In this document: in pieces, positions 16,812-25,854 of the stretch
How positions within the stretch are numbered: the stretch's first letter is position 1
Layout: every line of letters begins with the position of its first letter
From: Bacillus sp. NTK071
GTDB lineage: Bacteria > Bacillota > Bacilli > Bacillales > Guptibacillaceae
Direction of reading: 5' to 3'
Assembly: GCF_017303315.1 (NCBI RefSeq)
Contig: NZ_JAFKOI010000003.1
Span: forward strand, 62,001-126,000
Length of the DNA stretch: 64,000 nucleotides
Position numbers and translations under genes: made by a program
The notes under the pieces: model-generated
What the model was told of the DNA's origin: nothing
Seen by the model: the letters and a program-made list of their open reading frames with translations, nothing else
Database searches by the model: none

Positions 16812-17609
16812 CTATCGTTTTAGGTTGACGATTTCTTGAAGCATTTCATCTGAAGTTGTAATCACACGTGAATTTGCCTGGAAACCACGCTGTGCTAGGA
16901 TCATCTCTGTGAATTCTTCTGTTAAGTCGACGTTAGACATTTCGAGTTGGCCAGAGATGATACGAGATGCTTCCGGAATATCTTGTAACCCTCCAGACTT
17001 CCCTGTTAACCGATAAAGAGAGCCACCTATTTTTTCTAAACCTGATGCATTTTGAACGGTTCCTGTTTTTAGTTGAACAGTCGTTACTTCTTCAGTGTCG
17101 CTACTAACGTAAGTCAAAATGCCATTACCATCTATACTTACTATTTTAGAAATATCATCGATCGGTACACCTGCTTCATCTACTGTTCCACCCACAGGTA
17201 TGGCAAGAACTTCTTGTCCTTCTGTCGTTACAAGCTTCCCTGATGTATTACCAGCGTCATCTTCTTCAACTTGGATTTGAAAAGCTGCTGAGCGAGTAAG
17301 ATATTCATTGTCTCCGCTCCCAACTACAAAATATCCTTCTCCCTGAAAACTTAAGTCTGTCTTATTACCAGTAGTTATCGGAGATCCAGAAGTATGAATT
17401 GTATTAATAGATGATATGGAAGAACCAAGACCTACTTGAGTTGTATTAACAGAATCTCCGCCCATATTTTGACTGAGCAAATCTTTAAACATTACCGTAC
17501 TCTTTTTGAAACCAACAGTATTTACGTTTGCAATATTATTCCCGATTACATCCAGCTTCGTTTGAAAGCCTCTCATTCCTGCAACGCCTGAGTACATGGA
17601 TTTTAACAT
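16812..17609 (-). CDS. flgE: Flagellar hook protein FlgE (FlgG-like)
   Basis: A 265-residue hook/rod-family protein. The N-terminus L-K-S-M-Y-S-G-V-A-G-M-R-G-F-Q-T-K-L-D-V-I-G-N-N-I-A-type motif and the C-terminal S-N-V-D-L-T-E-E-F-T-E-M-I-x-A-Q-R-G-F-Q-A-N-S-R form the D0/D1 coiled-coil ends. The length equals the short Bacillus hook protein (about 264 residues). It follows flgD and the TIGR02530 gene, as in B. subtilis, and there is a good RBS (GAGGGGAA) before ATG. It polymerises into the hook under FlgD. Confidence 0.93.
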   Translation of the reverse strand: MLKSMYSGVAGMRGFQTKLDVIGNNIANVNTVGFKKSTVMFKDLLSQNMGGDSVNTTQVGLGSSISSINTIHTSGSPITTGNKTDLSFQGEGYFVVGSGDNEYLTRSAAFQIQVEEDDAGNTSGKLVTTEGQEVLAIPVGGTVDEAGVPIDDISKIVSIDGNGILTYVSSDTEEVTTVQLKTGTVQNASGLEKIGGSLYRLTGKSGGLQDIPEASRIISGQLEMSNVDLTEEFTEMILAQRGFQANSRVITTSDEMLQEIVNLKR

Positions 17610-17682
17610 TTAGAATTCCCCTCTCGATTATGTCGCTGCTTCAATCGGTCCACAGCGATCGGCCTCCTGCTCGGTCCAGCCT

Positions 17683-18051
17683 TTATAGAATTAGTGCTGA
17701 GTCAATGTTTGTGACGATCTGGTTTTCCATGCTGTCCTGTTTCATCGCGGTAATGACTTTGTTATTCTTCACGCTTACGACAAATGCGAGGTCTTTCATC
17801 AACATGAGTGATTCTTTCGATCCTTTTTCTCTTGCTGATGCTACTCCCTCATTCAGCTTTTGAAGCTGGCTGTCAGAAAGTGAGATACCATGCTGTTCTA
17901 ATCGAACTTTTGCGTGGTGACTGAATGATACTTCCGACTGGAGCGTTTGTTTAAGCTGATCCGCAAAAGATGTTTTGGATGTTTGTTGATTATGCGCTGT
18001 TTTCAGCGTTTGCTTTGGATAATACACCTGATTAACTTGAATGTTTGCCAT
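17683..18051 (-). CDS. TIGR02530-family flagellar operon protein
   Basis: A 122-residue protein found between flgD and the hook gene in Bacillus fla operons. Blocks S-F-A-D-Q-L-K-Q-T-L, F-S-H-H-A-K-V-R-L-E-Q-H-G-I-S-L-S and L-M-L-M-K-D-L-A-F-V-V-S-V-K-N-N-K-V-I-T-A match the family. No enzyme motif, signal peptide or membrane segment is seen. Role unknown; it is thought to work in hook or export. It starts 1 bp after the flgD stop. Confidence 0.88.
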   Translation of the reverse strand: MANIQVNQVYYPKQTLKTAHNQQTSKTSFADQLKQTLQSEVSFSHHAKVRLEQHGISLSDSQLQKLNEGVASAREKGSKESLMLMKDLAFVVSVKNNKVITAMKQDSMENQIVTNIDSALIL

Positions 18052-18052
18052 G

Positions 18053-18472
18053 CTATTCCCCCGTTTCGATGCGCTCTAAGAGGGAGATATCGATCTGTTT
18101 GCCATCATCGAGTTCAGCAAGGACTTTACCTTCTTTGGACACAACAGCCTGTACCTTACCAGAGACAACTTGATTGTTTTCTGACCACTCGACACTTTTT
18201 CCAATTAGATGCGCATGATCAGTCATTGAGCTTTGTAGCTGGTTATTAAAAAATTTAGTCATTGAACTGTTCATGTTTGTCATTTGCTCTAGTGAGCTAA
18301 ACTGTGCCATCTGTCCAATAAATTCTGTGTCCTGCATGGGCTTCATTGGATCTTGGTTCGAAAGCTGTGCAACTAGAATTTTCAAAAAATCATCTTTTCC
18401 GAGTATTTCCGGTGACTGTGCTGTCTTTTGCTGTTGTACAACTGATGCAGATGTTACCGAGCCAGTATTCAT
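18053..18472 (-). CDS. flgD: Flagellar hook cap/assembly protein FlgD
   Basis: A 139-residue short FlgD as in other Bacillus. The N-terminal L-G-K-D-D-F-L-K-I-L-V-A-Q-L-S-N-Q-D-P-type motif is the FlgD hallmark, followed by M-Q-D-T-E-F-I-G-Q-M-A-Q-F-S-S-L-E-Q-M. The C-terminal Fn3/Tudor domains of enteric FlgD are absent, normal for this group; a small beta domain (about 88-135) remains. FlgD caps the growing hook. It lies 12 bp downstream of fliK. Confidence 0.93.
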   Translation of the reverse strand: MNTGSVTSASVVQQQKTAQSPEILGKDDFLKILVAQLSNQDPMKPMQDTEFIGQMAQFSSLEQMTNMNSSMTKFFNNQLQSSMTDHAHLIGKSVEWSENNQVVSGKVQAVVSKEGKVLAELDDGKQIDISLLERIETGE

Positions 18473-18484
18473 GGTTTATCCCTC

Positions 18485-19693
18485 CTATACAGCGTAATTA
18501 ATTCCGCCATCAACACGCTCTTCTGTTTCCTGTGTGATCAGTGGATTCTCGTCTACTTCATAATTGCCATTACGTTCTGATCCTCGCTTACCCTGTTCAA
18601 ACTGCTGACCCTGCTGTGAGCGGCCATCCTGCAACATGGAGCTTTGTGAAGGGGAAGAAGGTTGTTGAATCACCTCTACCTTATCGAGCTGAACACCCTG
18701 CTGAATGAGCGTTTGGCGTAGCTGATGGAGCTGAGACTCAATCATTTCTTTAGCCGCTGATGTTGCTGTTGCAATAAAAGCAGTCACTTTCCCATCCAAT
18801 GTGGTTAATCGAATATCCAACTGTCCTAAATTCTCAGGAGAAAGTTTGATGCGAATGTGGGATTCATCACCATTTTTCATAACCTGCATTCGCTCCGTAA
18901 TCATGTCACTTAAACTCGTATTTAATTGACGTACTGGTATAGGTGTATTTGTTTCCTTAACAAGCGACTGTGATGGCGCCTCGCTCGTTTTCATGTGAGG
19001 GAGGCTCTCAGGTTGTTCGTCAACTTGAGTTTTTGCTGATTCAAGATTTTCCGCAGCATCCATCTCAGTACTTTCAGCAGGCTGCTTTACTTCAGTGGTC
19101 TCTTCTGTCTTCTGAATAAGAGAAGTAAGTGAATCTTTCATTCTCGTTACCCCATCCACATCAAGTCTTTTTAACGTAGCTAAAAGATCGCTTTGTTCCT
19201 TTTTTGTTAACGTCTCATTGTTCTCTACGATTACTTTAGCAATCACTGCTTTTACTTCTTCAGTCGATACGGTCTTAGTCTCGACAAGCTTCACTAACAG
19301 TTCAGCTTCCGGATCGACCTTCAACAATTCACTTTTGATGAAGCCTGGAAGTTTAATCTCGCTAGTCTTCCCTTTATCAGCACTCCCTTGCGAAAGAAAA
19401 GCGCTGAGCTCGTCACTCGCTTCATTCGTATTCTGTGATGAAGGCTGTGGTTCACTAGATTGTTCAGTCGTCATGTTTACAAGAGCCATTAATGGAATGA
19501 AAGGTAATGTGGGTTCTTCTTTCATCTGCTTCTCCGACAACTCTGATTCTTTTGTAGACTGATCTGGCTGTTTTGTTTCAATAGCCTGCTTAACATTGGT
19601 TAATAACTGCGAAAATCCAGTTGCTTCACCATCGGCTTTTGCCTTTACAGATTGAGCGGGTGTCGCTCCAAGTGCCTGGATCATTGTTTTCAC
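18485..19693 (-). CDS. fliK: Flagellar hook-length control protein FliK
   Basis: A 402-residue protein with a long, low-complexity, Glu/Ser/Thr/Gln-rich N-terminal two-thirds and the conserved Flg_hook (FliK C-terminal) domain at about 265-350, including the typical L-S-P-E-N-L-G-Q-L-D-I-R-L. Secreted molecular ruler that triggers the FlhB substrate switch. The start GTG at 19693 is preceded by GGGAGG with 7-bp spacing, better than an ATG 9 bp inside. Overlaps nothing; motE precedes by 13 bp. Confidence 0.9.
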   Translation of the reverse strand: MKTMIQALGATPAQSVKAKADGEATGFSQLLTNVKQAIETKQPDQSTKESELSEKQMKEEPTLPFIPLMALVNMTTEQSSEPQPSSQNTNEASDELSAFLSQGSADKGKTSEIKLPGFIKSELLKVDPEAELLVKLVETKTVSTEEVKAVIAKVIVENNETLTKKEQSDLLATLKRLDVDGVTRMKDSLTSLIQKTEETTEVKQPAESTEMDAAENLESAKTQVDEQPESLPHMKTSEAPSQSLVKETNTPIPVRQLNTSLSDMITERMQVMKNGDESHIRIKLSPENLGQLDIRLTTLDGKVTAFIATATSAAKEMIESQLHQLRQTLIQQGVQLDKVEVIQQPSSPSQSSMLQDGRSQQGQQFEQGKRGSERNGNYEVDENPLITQETEERVDGGINYAV

Positions 19694-19706
19694 GTTTTCA
19701 CCTCCC

Positions 19707-20555
19707 TCAATCAGCTAGTTCCGCAACATACATAGAAGAGACCGATTCCTCCATTTCCGCAAGGAGGGCAGTTCGTTTCGCTTTATCGATTTTTGCTAGA
19801 ATGGAGGCACCTGTCGATTTGTCCTCATCGGTTGCCAGTTTCTCCAGAATGTCTGCCGCTTCGTCGTCAGGCATTTCTGATAAATTTTTCGCTACGTCTG
19901 CAATGGATAGAGAGCTATCTTTCCGATCAATTGCATTCATGAGAAGCTTCACCCGCTCTTGTAGAGCTGATAATTCTGGATCATCTGCTTTATCAAGATC
20001 TCGTAAGGCAATGGTAAGGTCTGCAGCTATCGTAGAATTCATTTTACCGAGTACTGCCGCCTGCTCCGTACTTCCCATGTTATCGAGTAACAACGCTGCT
20101 TCATTGAGTGTTAGCTTTTCTAGAATGGAGGCAGACTTTGAAGCAGACATTCCTTCATAGGTCTTTGCTAGTTCCTGAAGCTTCTTCTGACGCTCTTCCT
20201 TGTCCGCTAACTCTTGCTTCATGTCTTCTGTTAAGGACTCAAGCTCTGCCTGCTTTTGTTCAATTTCAATCTCTTGTTCATCAAGCTGTTTCTTCATACT
20301 CGTGATTTCACTATCTTTATTAGCAAGTTCTTGCTGAAGTTCTGCAAGTTCATTCTCTTTGTCATCCGATGCTTCTGCAGATATCGCATCACCTACATAA
20401 GCGATTGGTTTCTCGCTAATTGACGTGGCCATTCCAATAAGGTCATATCCTAGAAAAGGTAAGACCACTGCAAGTACCGTTGCCATAAAAGCAAGGGGGA
20501 GGAGAAAGCCGTGTATGATTCGTTCTTTCCATGAACTCTTCTGTTTTTTTCGCAT
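19707..20555 (-). CDS. MotE-family protein (YlxF)
   Basis: A 282-residue protein with one N-terminal membrane helix (about 16-40), a long coiled coil (about 60-125: K-E-N-E-L-A-E-L-Q-Q-E-L), and a helical MgtE-N-like C-terminal part with repeats such as Y-E-G-M-S-A-S-K-S-A-S-I-L-E-K-L and I-L-E-K-L-A-T-D. This is the YlxF/MotE group found between fliJ and fliK in Bacillus. It probably acts as a periplasm-facing chaperone for stator or export parts. I take the ATG at 20555; a GTG at 20564 is also in frame. Confidence 0.85.
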   Translation of the reverse strand: MRKKQKSSWKERIIHGFLLPLAFMATVLAVVLPFLGYDLIGMATSISEKPIAYVGDAISAEASDDKENELAELQQELANKDSEITSMKKQLDEQEIEIEQKQAELESLTEDMKQELADKEERQKKLQELAKTYEGMSASKSASILEKLTLNEAALLLDNMGSTEQAAVLGKMNSTIAADLTIALRDLDKADDPELSALQERVKLLMNAIDRKDSSLSIADVAKNLSEMPDDEAADILEKLATDEDKSTGASILAKIDKAKRTALLAEMEESVSSMYVAELAD

Positions 20556-20602
20556 CCGTCTCACGCCCTTAGCTCTCGTTGTTTAACAGTTTCATAGTTA
20601 GA

Positions 20603-21055
20603 CTATCCGTTTCTCGCAAGCATGTAAGCACGTACTGTATTTAAATCATCCAGCTCGTTTTGCTCAAGTATTTGAAGATCGCGGTGAAATTCTTCTTTCC
20701 GTGTTTCTTTAATGGATTGCCACGTTTTCTCTTCTTTTACTTTAGCTGCTAAGGCGTCTTGCTGGCTGCTTAACTGAATGTTGATCAGTTTCAGTTGGTT
20801 CTTTTGTTCCTGAATCTGTCTCTCTAAGTAAGCAATGTGCTCTTCTCCTCTTAAAAGCTCTGTTATCGAAAGCCCGTCCAGCTGTCGTTGCTCAAGCCGT
20901 CCACGCATCGAGTAGATTTCCTGTTCGAGAGAAGAGATCGCACGTTCCAAGTCCACTTGTACCTTAAGCACCTCGGCCATCTCAAGCTGAGCCTGTGCCT
21001 TCTCGTTTTCTTTTACATCAAGAATTCGTTGAAATGGGAATTGAAAAGCGGCGAT
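20603..21055 (-). CDS. fliJ: Flagellar export chaperone FliJ, non-AUG start
   Basis: A 150-residue coiled-coil protein. The nearest ATG in frame lies 25 codons inside the family-conserved N-terminus. Upstream, the frame reads A-A-F-Q-F-P-F-Q-R-I-L-D-V-K-E-N-E-K, aligning with the start of B. subtilis FliJ (M-A-Y-Q-F-R-F-Q-K-L-L-E-L-K-E-N-E-K). No ATG, GTG or TTG exists between the upstream in-frame stop and this block, so translation most likely starts at ATC (21055-21053; AAAGGA about 9 bp upstream) or ATA (21061-21059). fliI ends at 21058, inviting coupling. FliJ is the export ATPase stalk and chaperone escort. Confidence 0.88.
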   Translation of the reverse strand: MAAFQFPFQRILDVKENEKAQAQLEMAEVLKVQVDLERAISSLEQEIYSMRGRLEQRQLDGLSITELLRGEEHIAYLERQIQEQKNQLKLINIQLSSQQDALAAKVKEEKTWQSIKETRKEEFHRDLQILEQNELDDLNTVRAYMLARNG

Positions 21056-21057
21056 GG

Positions 21058-22377
21058 TTATTCATCCTTTCCAAATCGTGTTAATAGCCACTCCTGACTA
21101 TCTTCAAAAGATGCCTCATCATCGATGCCCTGCTTAATGTACTTCTCAATTTCTGGATGACTGGAGATTGCTTTGTCGATGTTGCTGTTCGTACCAGCTT
21201 TATATGCACCAATATTAATCAAATCTTCGGATGAGACATATACAGCCAGAAGACGTTTGAATTCTTCCGCTGCTTTCATATGCTTAGATGTCACTATTTC
21301 CTTCATAACACGGCTAACGCTTTGTGATACGTTGATGGCGGGATACTGTCCTTTTTGTGCGAGCTTACGATCGAGAACAATATGTCCGTCAAGAATACCT
21401 CTTACTGCGTCCGCAATCGGTTCATTCATATCGTCACCATCAACTAAGACGGTGTAAAACGCTGTAATCGAACCTGTTTCAGACGTTCCTGATCGTTCTA
21501 ACAATTTTGGCAAAAGTGCGAAAACACTCGGTGTATAGCCCTTGCTTGTAGGTGGTTCTCCGATGGCTAATCCGACTTCCCGCTGCGCCATCGCAAACCG
21601 TGTGACCGAGTCCATCATGAGCATGACGCTCTTTCCTTGATCTCGGAAAAATTCAGCTATGGCCGTTGCTGTTAGAGCCCCTTTGATGCGCTGCAACGGT
21701 GGTTGGTCGGATGTTGCTACAACGACCACGGATTTCTTTAATCCTTCTTCGCCAAGATCACGCTCAATGAAATCTCTCACTTCTCGTCCTCGTTCACCGA
21801 TCAGCGCAATGACGTTTACATCTGCTTCTGAGTTACGCGCTGCCATGCCCATTAACGTACTTTTACCAACGCCACTTCCAGCAAAAATACCTATCCGCTG
21901 ACCTTGACCGACTGTGAGAAGGCCATCAATAGCTCTGACACCAAGCTGAAATGGAGTCGTAATTCGAGGTCTTGTCATTGGATTTGGTGGTTTTCGATTT
22001 GTTGAGACAGCTTTCAATCCCCCGGGCAATTCCGAATAATCAAGTGGCCTGCCCCTGCCATCCAAAATCGTCCCTAAGAGAGAATAGCCCACTTTCACTT
22101 CAAGAGGTTGACCCGTCGCAACAACAAGACAGCCAGGACCAATCTCCGATAAATCATGCATCGGCATAAGTAAGACCCGGTTCTCACGAAACCCTACTAC
22201 CTCTGCTTCAATTGGCGTCCGTGATGGTCCAGGATACAGATAGCATAGCTCACCGATTTTCACCTCTGGACCGAGTGATTCAATCGTCAATCCAATGACC
22301 TGTGTGACTTTCCCATATTTCTGGACGGTTTCCATAGATTCAAGTAGCGAGAGATAAGGGTCGACTTTAATGCTCAT
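21058..22377 (-). CDS. fliI: Flagellum-specific ATPase FliI
   Basis: A 439-residue F1-like ATPase. Walker A G-S-G-V-G-K-S-T (about 163-170), V-I-A-L-I-G-E-R-G-R-E-V-R-D-F-I-E-R, Walker B V-M-L-M-M-D-S-V-T-R, and the conserved R-E-V-G-L-A-I-G-E-P-P-T-S-K-G-Y-T-P-type block are present. It powers or assists substrate delivery to the export gate with FliH and FliJ. The ATG at 22377 follows GAGGAG at good spacing and overlaps fliH by 11 bp; an upstream TTG is less likely. Confidence 0.97.
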   Translation of the reverse strand: MSIKVDPYLSLLESMETVQKYGKVTQVIGLTIESLGPEVKIGELCYLYPGPSRTPIEAEVVGFRENRVLLMPMHDLSEIGPGCLVVATGQPLEVKVGYSLLGTILDGRGRPLDYSELPGGLKAVSTNRKPPNPMTRPRITTPFQLGVRAIDGLLTVGQGQRIGIFAGSGVGKSTLMGMAARNSEADVNVIALIGERGREVRDFIERDLGEEGLKKSVVVVATSDQPPLQRIKGALTATAIAEFFRDQGKSVMLMMDSVTRFAMAQREVGLAIGEPPTSKGYTPSVFALLPKLLERSGTSETGSITAFYTVLVDGDDMNEPIADAVRGILDGHIVLDRKLAQKGQYPAINVSQSVSRVMKEIVTSKHMKAAEEFKRLLAVYVSSEDLINIGAYKAGTNSNIDKAISSHPEIEKYIKQGIDDEASFEDSQEWLLTRFGKDE

Positions 22378-23164
22378 CTGTTTTTCTCTCCTCAAACATC
22401 GAAAGCAGTTGTTTCTTAATTTCAGAAAGCTGACTATTTATCGAGATATCATAGGAGCCACTCGGTGTATGTACAAGTCCTGACCCTATTTCCAAATCAC
22501 TCATTGGTATAAGTTTAAGGCTTGCATTCACATCAAGCTGTTTCTCAAGTTCATCGACCATCGGCATCATATGCTGATAGTCTTCAGCCGACACTTGAAA
22601 AACAACCTCTCCGCGATCCTGAATTTTCTTAAGCGTATCCTTCACCATCTCAAGCATCGTTTCGGGATTCTGTTCCATTTCTTTCAGCATAATCTTCTTT
22701 GCGATCGCTGTACTTAGTGAAAGAAGAAACGGTTCAGCGCTTTGAATCAATTCTTCCTTTTTGTCATAAGCACCCTTTACCATCGCTTCCATCTCTTGCT
22801 TTTGATTGCTTAGTTCAAAATGAACCTGCTGCATCCCCGCTTCATAACCAGAGGCATACCCCTGCTCCTCCGCTTCGCGGTACGTTTGTTTCGTGATTTC
22901 CTGCCATTCAAGCTCTTTTTGCTTTTGCTTTTGCTCAAGGTTCTGATGAACGTTCGCTTCTTCTTCGCTAAGCTTCGTTCGAATGGTGTGGTACATGTCT
23001 TCGAGTCGAATCATCATTTCAAGAAGCTGCGACTTTTTCTCGTCAATCGTTGTTGTACGAGTCGGCAGAATTCGCTGTTTTTTCGTTTCGGCAACTGTTC
23101 TTTGCTCCAAAACTTTTGGAACAGCTCTTTTAGCTCCAGATGTATTCCGAATGATGTTAGACAA
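22367..23164 (-). CDS. fliH: Flagellar assembly protein FliH
   Basis: A 265-residue, highly charged helical protein that regulates FliI and links it to the C ring. The middle is a long coiled coil with Glu/Gln/Lys (about 50-120), including the A-x-x-x-G-type A-E-E-Q-G-Y-A-S-G-Y-E-A-G glycine-rich stretch; the C-terminal domain (about 130-260) with L-S-T-A-I-A-K-K-I-M and the closing Y-D-I-S-I-N-S-Q-L-S-E-I-K contacts FliI. It overlaps fliG by 8 bp and fliI by 11 bp. Confidence 0.9.
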   Translation of the reverse strand: MSNIIRNTSGAKRAVPKVLEQRTVAETKKQRILPTRTTTIDEKKSQLLEMMIRLEDMYHTIRTKLSEEEANVHQNLEQKQKQKELEWQEITKQTYREAEEQGYASGYEAGMQQVHFELSNQKQEMEAMVKGAYDKKEELIQSAEPFLLSLSTAIAKKIMLKEMEQNPETMLEMVKDTLKKIQDRGEVVFQVSAEDYQHMMPMVDELEKQLDVNASLKLIPMSDLEIGSGLVHTPSGSYDISINSQLSEIKKQLLSMFEERKTDEH

Positions 23165-24167
23165 TCAGATCATCTCCCCCGCCACGTGCAATCATCACGT
23201 CACCTGTTTCTTCAAGATAACGGATAACGGAGACGATGCGCGACTGCGCTTCTTCCACTTCTCTGAGACGAAGAGGGCCCATCAATTCGATTTCCTCTTT
23301 TACTGTATCTACACGTCGGTTAGACATATTGCGGTAAATTGTATTCTTCACTTCTTCGCTTGCTACTTTTAGTGAAATAGACAGATCTTCGTCCTTCACT
23401 TCGCTGATTACAAGACGAATGGAGCGATCATCAAGCGTAACGATATCTTCAAATACAAACATGCGCTTCTTGATTTCTTCTGCTAGATTTGGATCATCTT
23501 TCTCAAGCGTACTAAGAATTGTTCTTTCGGTGCTCCGATCAACACCACTTAGCACTTGAACGATCGCTTCGACTCCACCAGTAAAGGTGTAATCCTGAGC
23601 ACCCGTTGCGTTCAACTTGCTTTCAATAATGTTCTCGAGCTGACTGATCACTTCTGGTGAAGTGCTATCCATTAAGGCAATTCGCCTCGCTACATCTGCC
23701 TGACTTTCTTGCGGCAATGAGGATAATATTTTAGAAGATTGCTTGGCATCTAGATAAGAGAGAACAAGGGCAATCGTTTGAGGATGCTCTTGCTGCAAGA
23801 CATTCAGAATCTGATCTGGATCTGCTTTCCTCGCAAACGAAAATGGCTTCACTTTCAGATTTGCTTTAAGACGGTTAATGATTTCCTCCGCTTTCTTCGG
23901 ACCAAGCGCTTTCTCAAGAATCTGGCGGGCGTATTCAATTCCCCCAACAGCGATATAGTCTTTTGCCTTCACCATTTGAATGAATTCATCCACAACGGCT
24001 TCGCGCTCTTCAGGCTCTACTCGTCGAAGCTCAGAAATACCAAGCGCAAGCTGATCAATTTCCTTTTCGCTTAAATGCTTGAAAGTCTGCACTGACAGAT
24101 CTGGTCCAAGAGAAGTAAGAAGGATCGCAGCTTTTTGTGTACCTGATAATTCTTCTACATTAGACAC
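23157..24167 (-). CDS. fliG: Flagellar rotor switch protein FliG
   Basis: A 336-residue FliG with all three domains: N-terminal FliF-binding part (T-Q-K-A-A-I-L-L-T-S-L-G-P), ARM-M with E-H-P-Q-T-I-A-L-V-L-S-Y-L-D and ARM-C with F-V-F-E-D-I-V-T-L-D-D-R-S-I-R-L-V-I. The charged C-terminal helix that meets MotA is intact (D-D-R-S-I-R, R-R-V-D-T-V-K-E-E-I-E). It transmits torque from stator to rotor. Located 13 bp after fliF in the standard order. Confidence 0.96.
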   Translation of the reverse strand: MSNVEELSGTQKAAILLTSLGPDLSVQTFKHLSEKEIDQLALGISELRRVEPEEREAVVDEFIQMVKAKDYIAVGGIEYARQILEKALGPKKAEEIINRLKANLKVKPFSFARKADPDQILNVLQQEHPQTIALVLSYLDAKQSSKILSSLPQESQADVARRIALMDSTSPEVISQLENIIESKLNATGAQDYTFTGGVEAIVQVLSGVDRSTERTILSTLEKDDPNLAEEIKKRMFVFEDIVTLDDRSIRLVISEVKDEDLSISLKVASEEVKNTIYRNMSNRRVDTVKEEIELMGPLRLREVEEAQSRIVSVIRYLEETGDVMIARGGGDDLIV

Positions 24168-24180
24168 AATCCAACTCCTC

Positions 24181-25833
24181 CTATTCTTCGTTCATCCATA
24201 GTCGTAGTAGTTTCACAAATTCTTCTGGATCATTTTTTGCTAGACTCTCAATTTCTTCTTTCCCAATTAGCAACTCAGGCGTCATATCCACTTCACGTTC
24301 TTCCCGCGGTAAGTAGTGGTCTTCAGGTGTTGCAGTAGGAGAGGGTGCGCTGTAGGATTGCTCGAACTCCATAAAGTCGTCTTCCTCTTCTTTTCTTCCA
24401 CGTCTACGGAACAGCATCATCATACCGCCGATAAGGAGTATTCCAACACCGCCACCAACTGCATACATCACCCATGCTGGCACTGAGTCGGTCATCGTTT
24501 GGAAGAATCCAGCTTGAGGTTCGACATAACCTGGACGTCCCTTAAATTCATTTGCGAATACAGAAATTCGCTCTTCTAATGCTGGGTCATCAAGTGGCAC
24601 ATCACTTCCACCTAATGACGTACGGACAACATTCTTGAGCACAGTGCGAATATCTTCTATAGATGCTGCTGTTAAGGTTGTGGCATCGTCAGCCACAGGT
24701 GGCTCTACACCAACATTAATCGTAATGTCATCGATTACATACGGACTTTCTTCGATCTCTTTATGAATCCGATTCACTTCACGATTGATACGGTCTTCTA
24801 CTTTCTCGTAAGAACCGTCGCCCTGTGCATTCGGATCATCTGCGTTATAGTTAGGAATTTCGCCTTCATCTGTTCCTGTTCCGCTTTCAGCGGCATTCGG
24901 ATCTCCTGAATACGATTCTCTTATCTTTTCAACGCTGATATCGATTCCTTCTCCCGTCTCTTCATCTACGGGTTCAACTAAATCTTCCGTTCGTTTCTCT
25001 TTTGTGAAATCAACACTAGAAACGACAGACACAACAACTTTATCCTGACCTAGAATCATTCCAAGCATTTGCTGCAGTTCCTGTTGCAGGTCTTTTTCTA
25101 TGTCTTTACGAATATCCTGCTGCTGTTGATAAGCAGACAGCGTTGTGTCAACTTGATTCTCGCCATAGTCAAACGCTGTTCCATTCTGATCCATTATGAC
25201 AATGTTTTCGACTGGTAGATTGGGTACACTTTTACTAATGAGATGATAGAGTCCCGTTATTTGTCCCTGATCAAGCTGAGCCCCAGCATCTCTTGTTACG
25301 ACAACAGAAGCCGACGCAACGTCGCCTTCTTCATCTAACCAGACACTTTCAGCCGGGAGAGTAATCATCACTTTCGATTCATTAATGCCAGCGATTTGCT
25401 CAATTAAATAGCTGAGTTCATTTTGCATCGCATCCCGTTCAACAACATCAAACTGGCGATCCGTCATCCCCATCCCCATGTTCTCACTGAAAATGCTGTA
25501 ATTAACATTACCGCTTTTTGGAATTCCTTCAGCTGCAAGACTTACTTTCAAATCAGATGCCTGATCTTTCGGTACACTAATGGTTGTCCCATCGGATGAC
25601 ACTTCTACAGGGATGCCCTTCTGTTCAATTGCACCCTTAATTTCACCAGCTTCAGTTGGTGTCAAATTCGAATATATTGGTGTTAAATTTGGTTTAGACA
25701 TCCAGAAAACAAGGAATAGAAGCAAAAGAAGGGTAAAGAGAAATGTGCCTCCAATGAGCCACTTCGTTTTCTTTGAATAGCTTCCCCAGGTTTCTACCCA
25801 GCGACTTTTGAAATTAAGTAGTTGTTGGTTCAT
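24181..25833 (-). CDS. fliF: Flagellar MS-ring protein FliF
   Basis: A 550-residue protein, standard length. One N-terminal membrane helix (about 25-46), the YscJ/FliF domain (N-L-T-P-T-E-A-G-E-I-K, I-P-K-S-G-N-V-N-Y-S-I-F, R-V-type rings to about 300), a low-complexity acidic loop (about 300-345), and a C-terminal membrane helix (about 450-472) followed by a cytoplasmic tail with the FliG-binding motif (L-L-I-G-K-E-E-I-E-S-L-A-K-N-D-P-E-E-F-V-type). FliF forms the MS ring on which all else assembles. Confidence 0.96.
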   Translation of the reverse strand: MNQQLLNFKSRWVETWGSYSKKTKWLIGGTFLFTLLLLLFLVFWMSKPNLTPIYSNLTPTEAGEIKGAIEQKGIPVEVSSDGTTISVPKDQASDLKVSLAAEGIPKSGNVNYSIFSENMGMGMTDRQFDVVERDAMQNELSYLIEQIAGINESKVMITLPAESVWLDEEGDVASASVVVTRDAGAQLDQGQITGLYHLISKSVPNLPVENIVIMDQNGTAFDYGENQVDTTLSAYQQQQDIRKDIEKDLQQELQQMLGMILGQDKVVVSVVSSVDFTKEKRTEDLVEPVDEETGEGIDISVEKIRESYSGDPNAAESGTGTDEGEIPNYNADDPNAQGDGSYEKVEDRINREVNRIHKEIEESPYVIDDITINVGVEPPVADDATTLTAASIEDIRTVLKNVVRTSLGGSDVPLDDPALEERISVFANEFKGRPGYVEPQAGFFQTMTDSVPAWVMYAVGGGVGILLIGGMMMLFRRRGRKEEEDDFMEFEQSYSAPSPTATPEDHYLPREEREVDMTPELLIGKEEIESLAKNDPEEFVKLLRLWMNEE

Positions 25834-25854
25834 CTATTATTCATCCCTGACATA

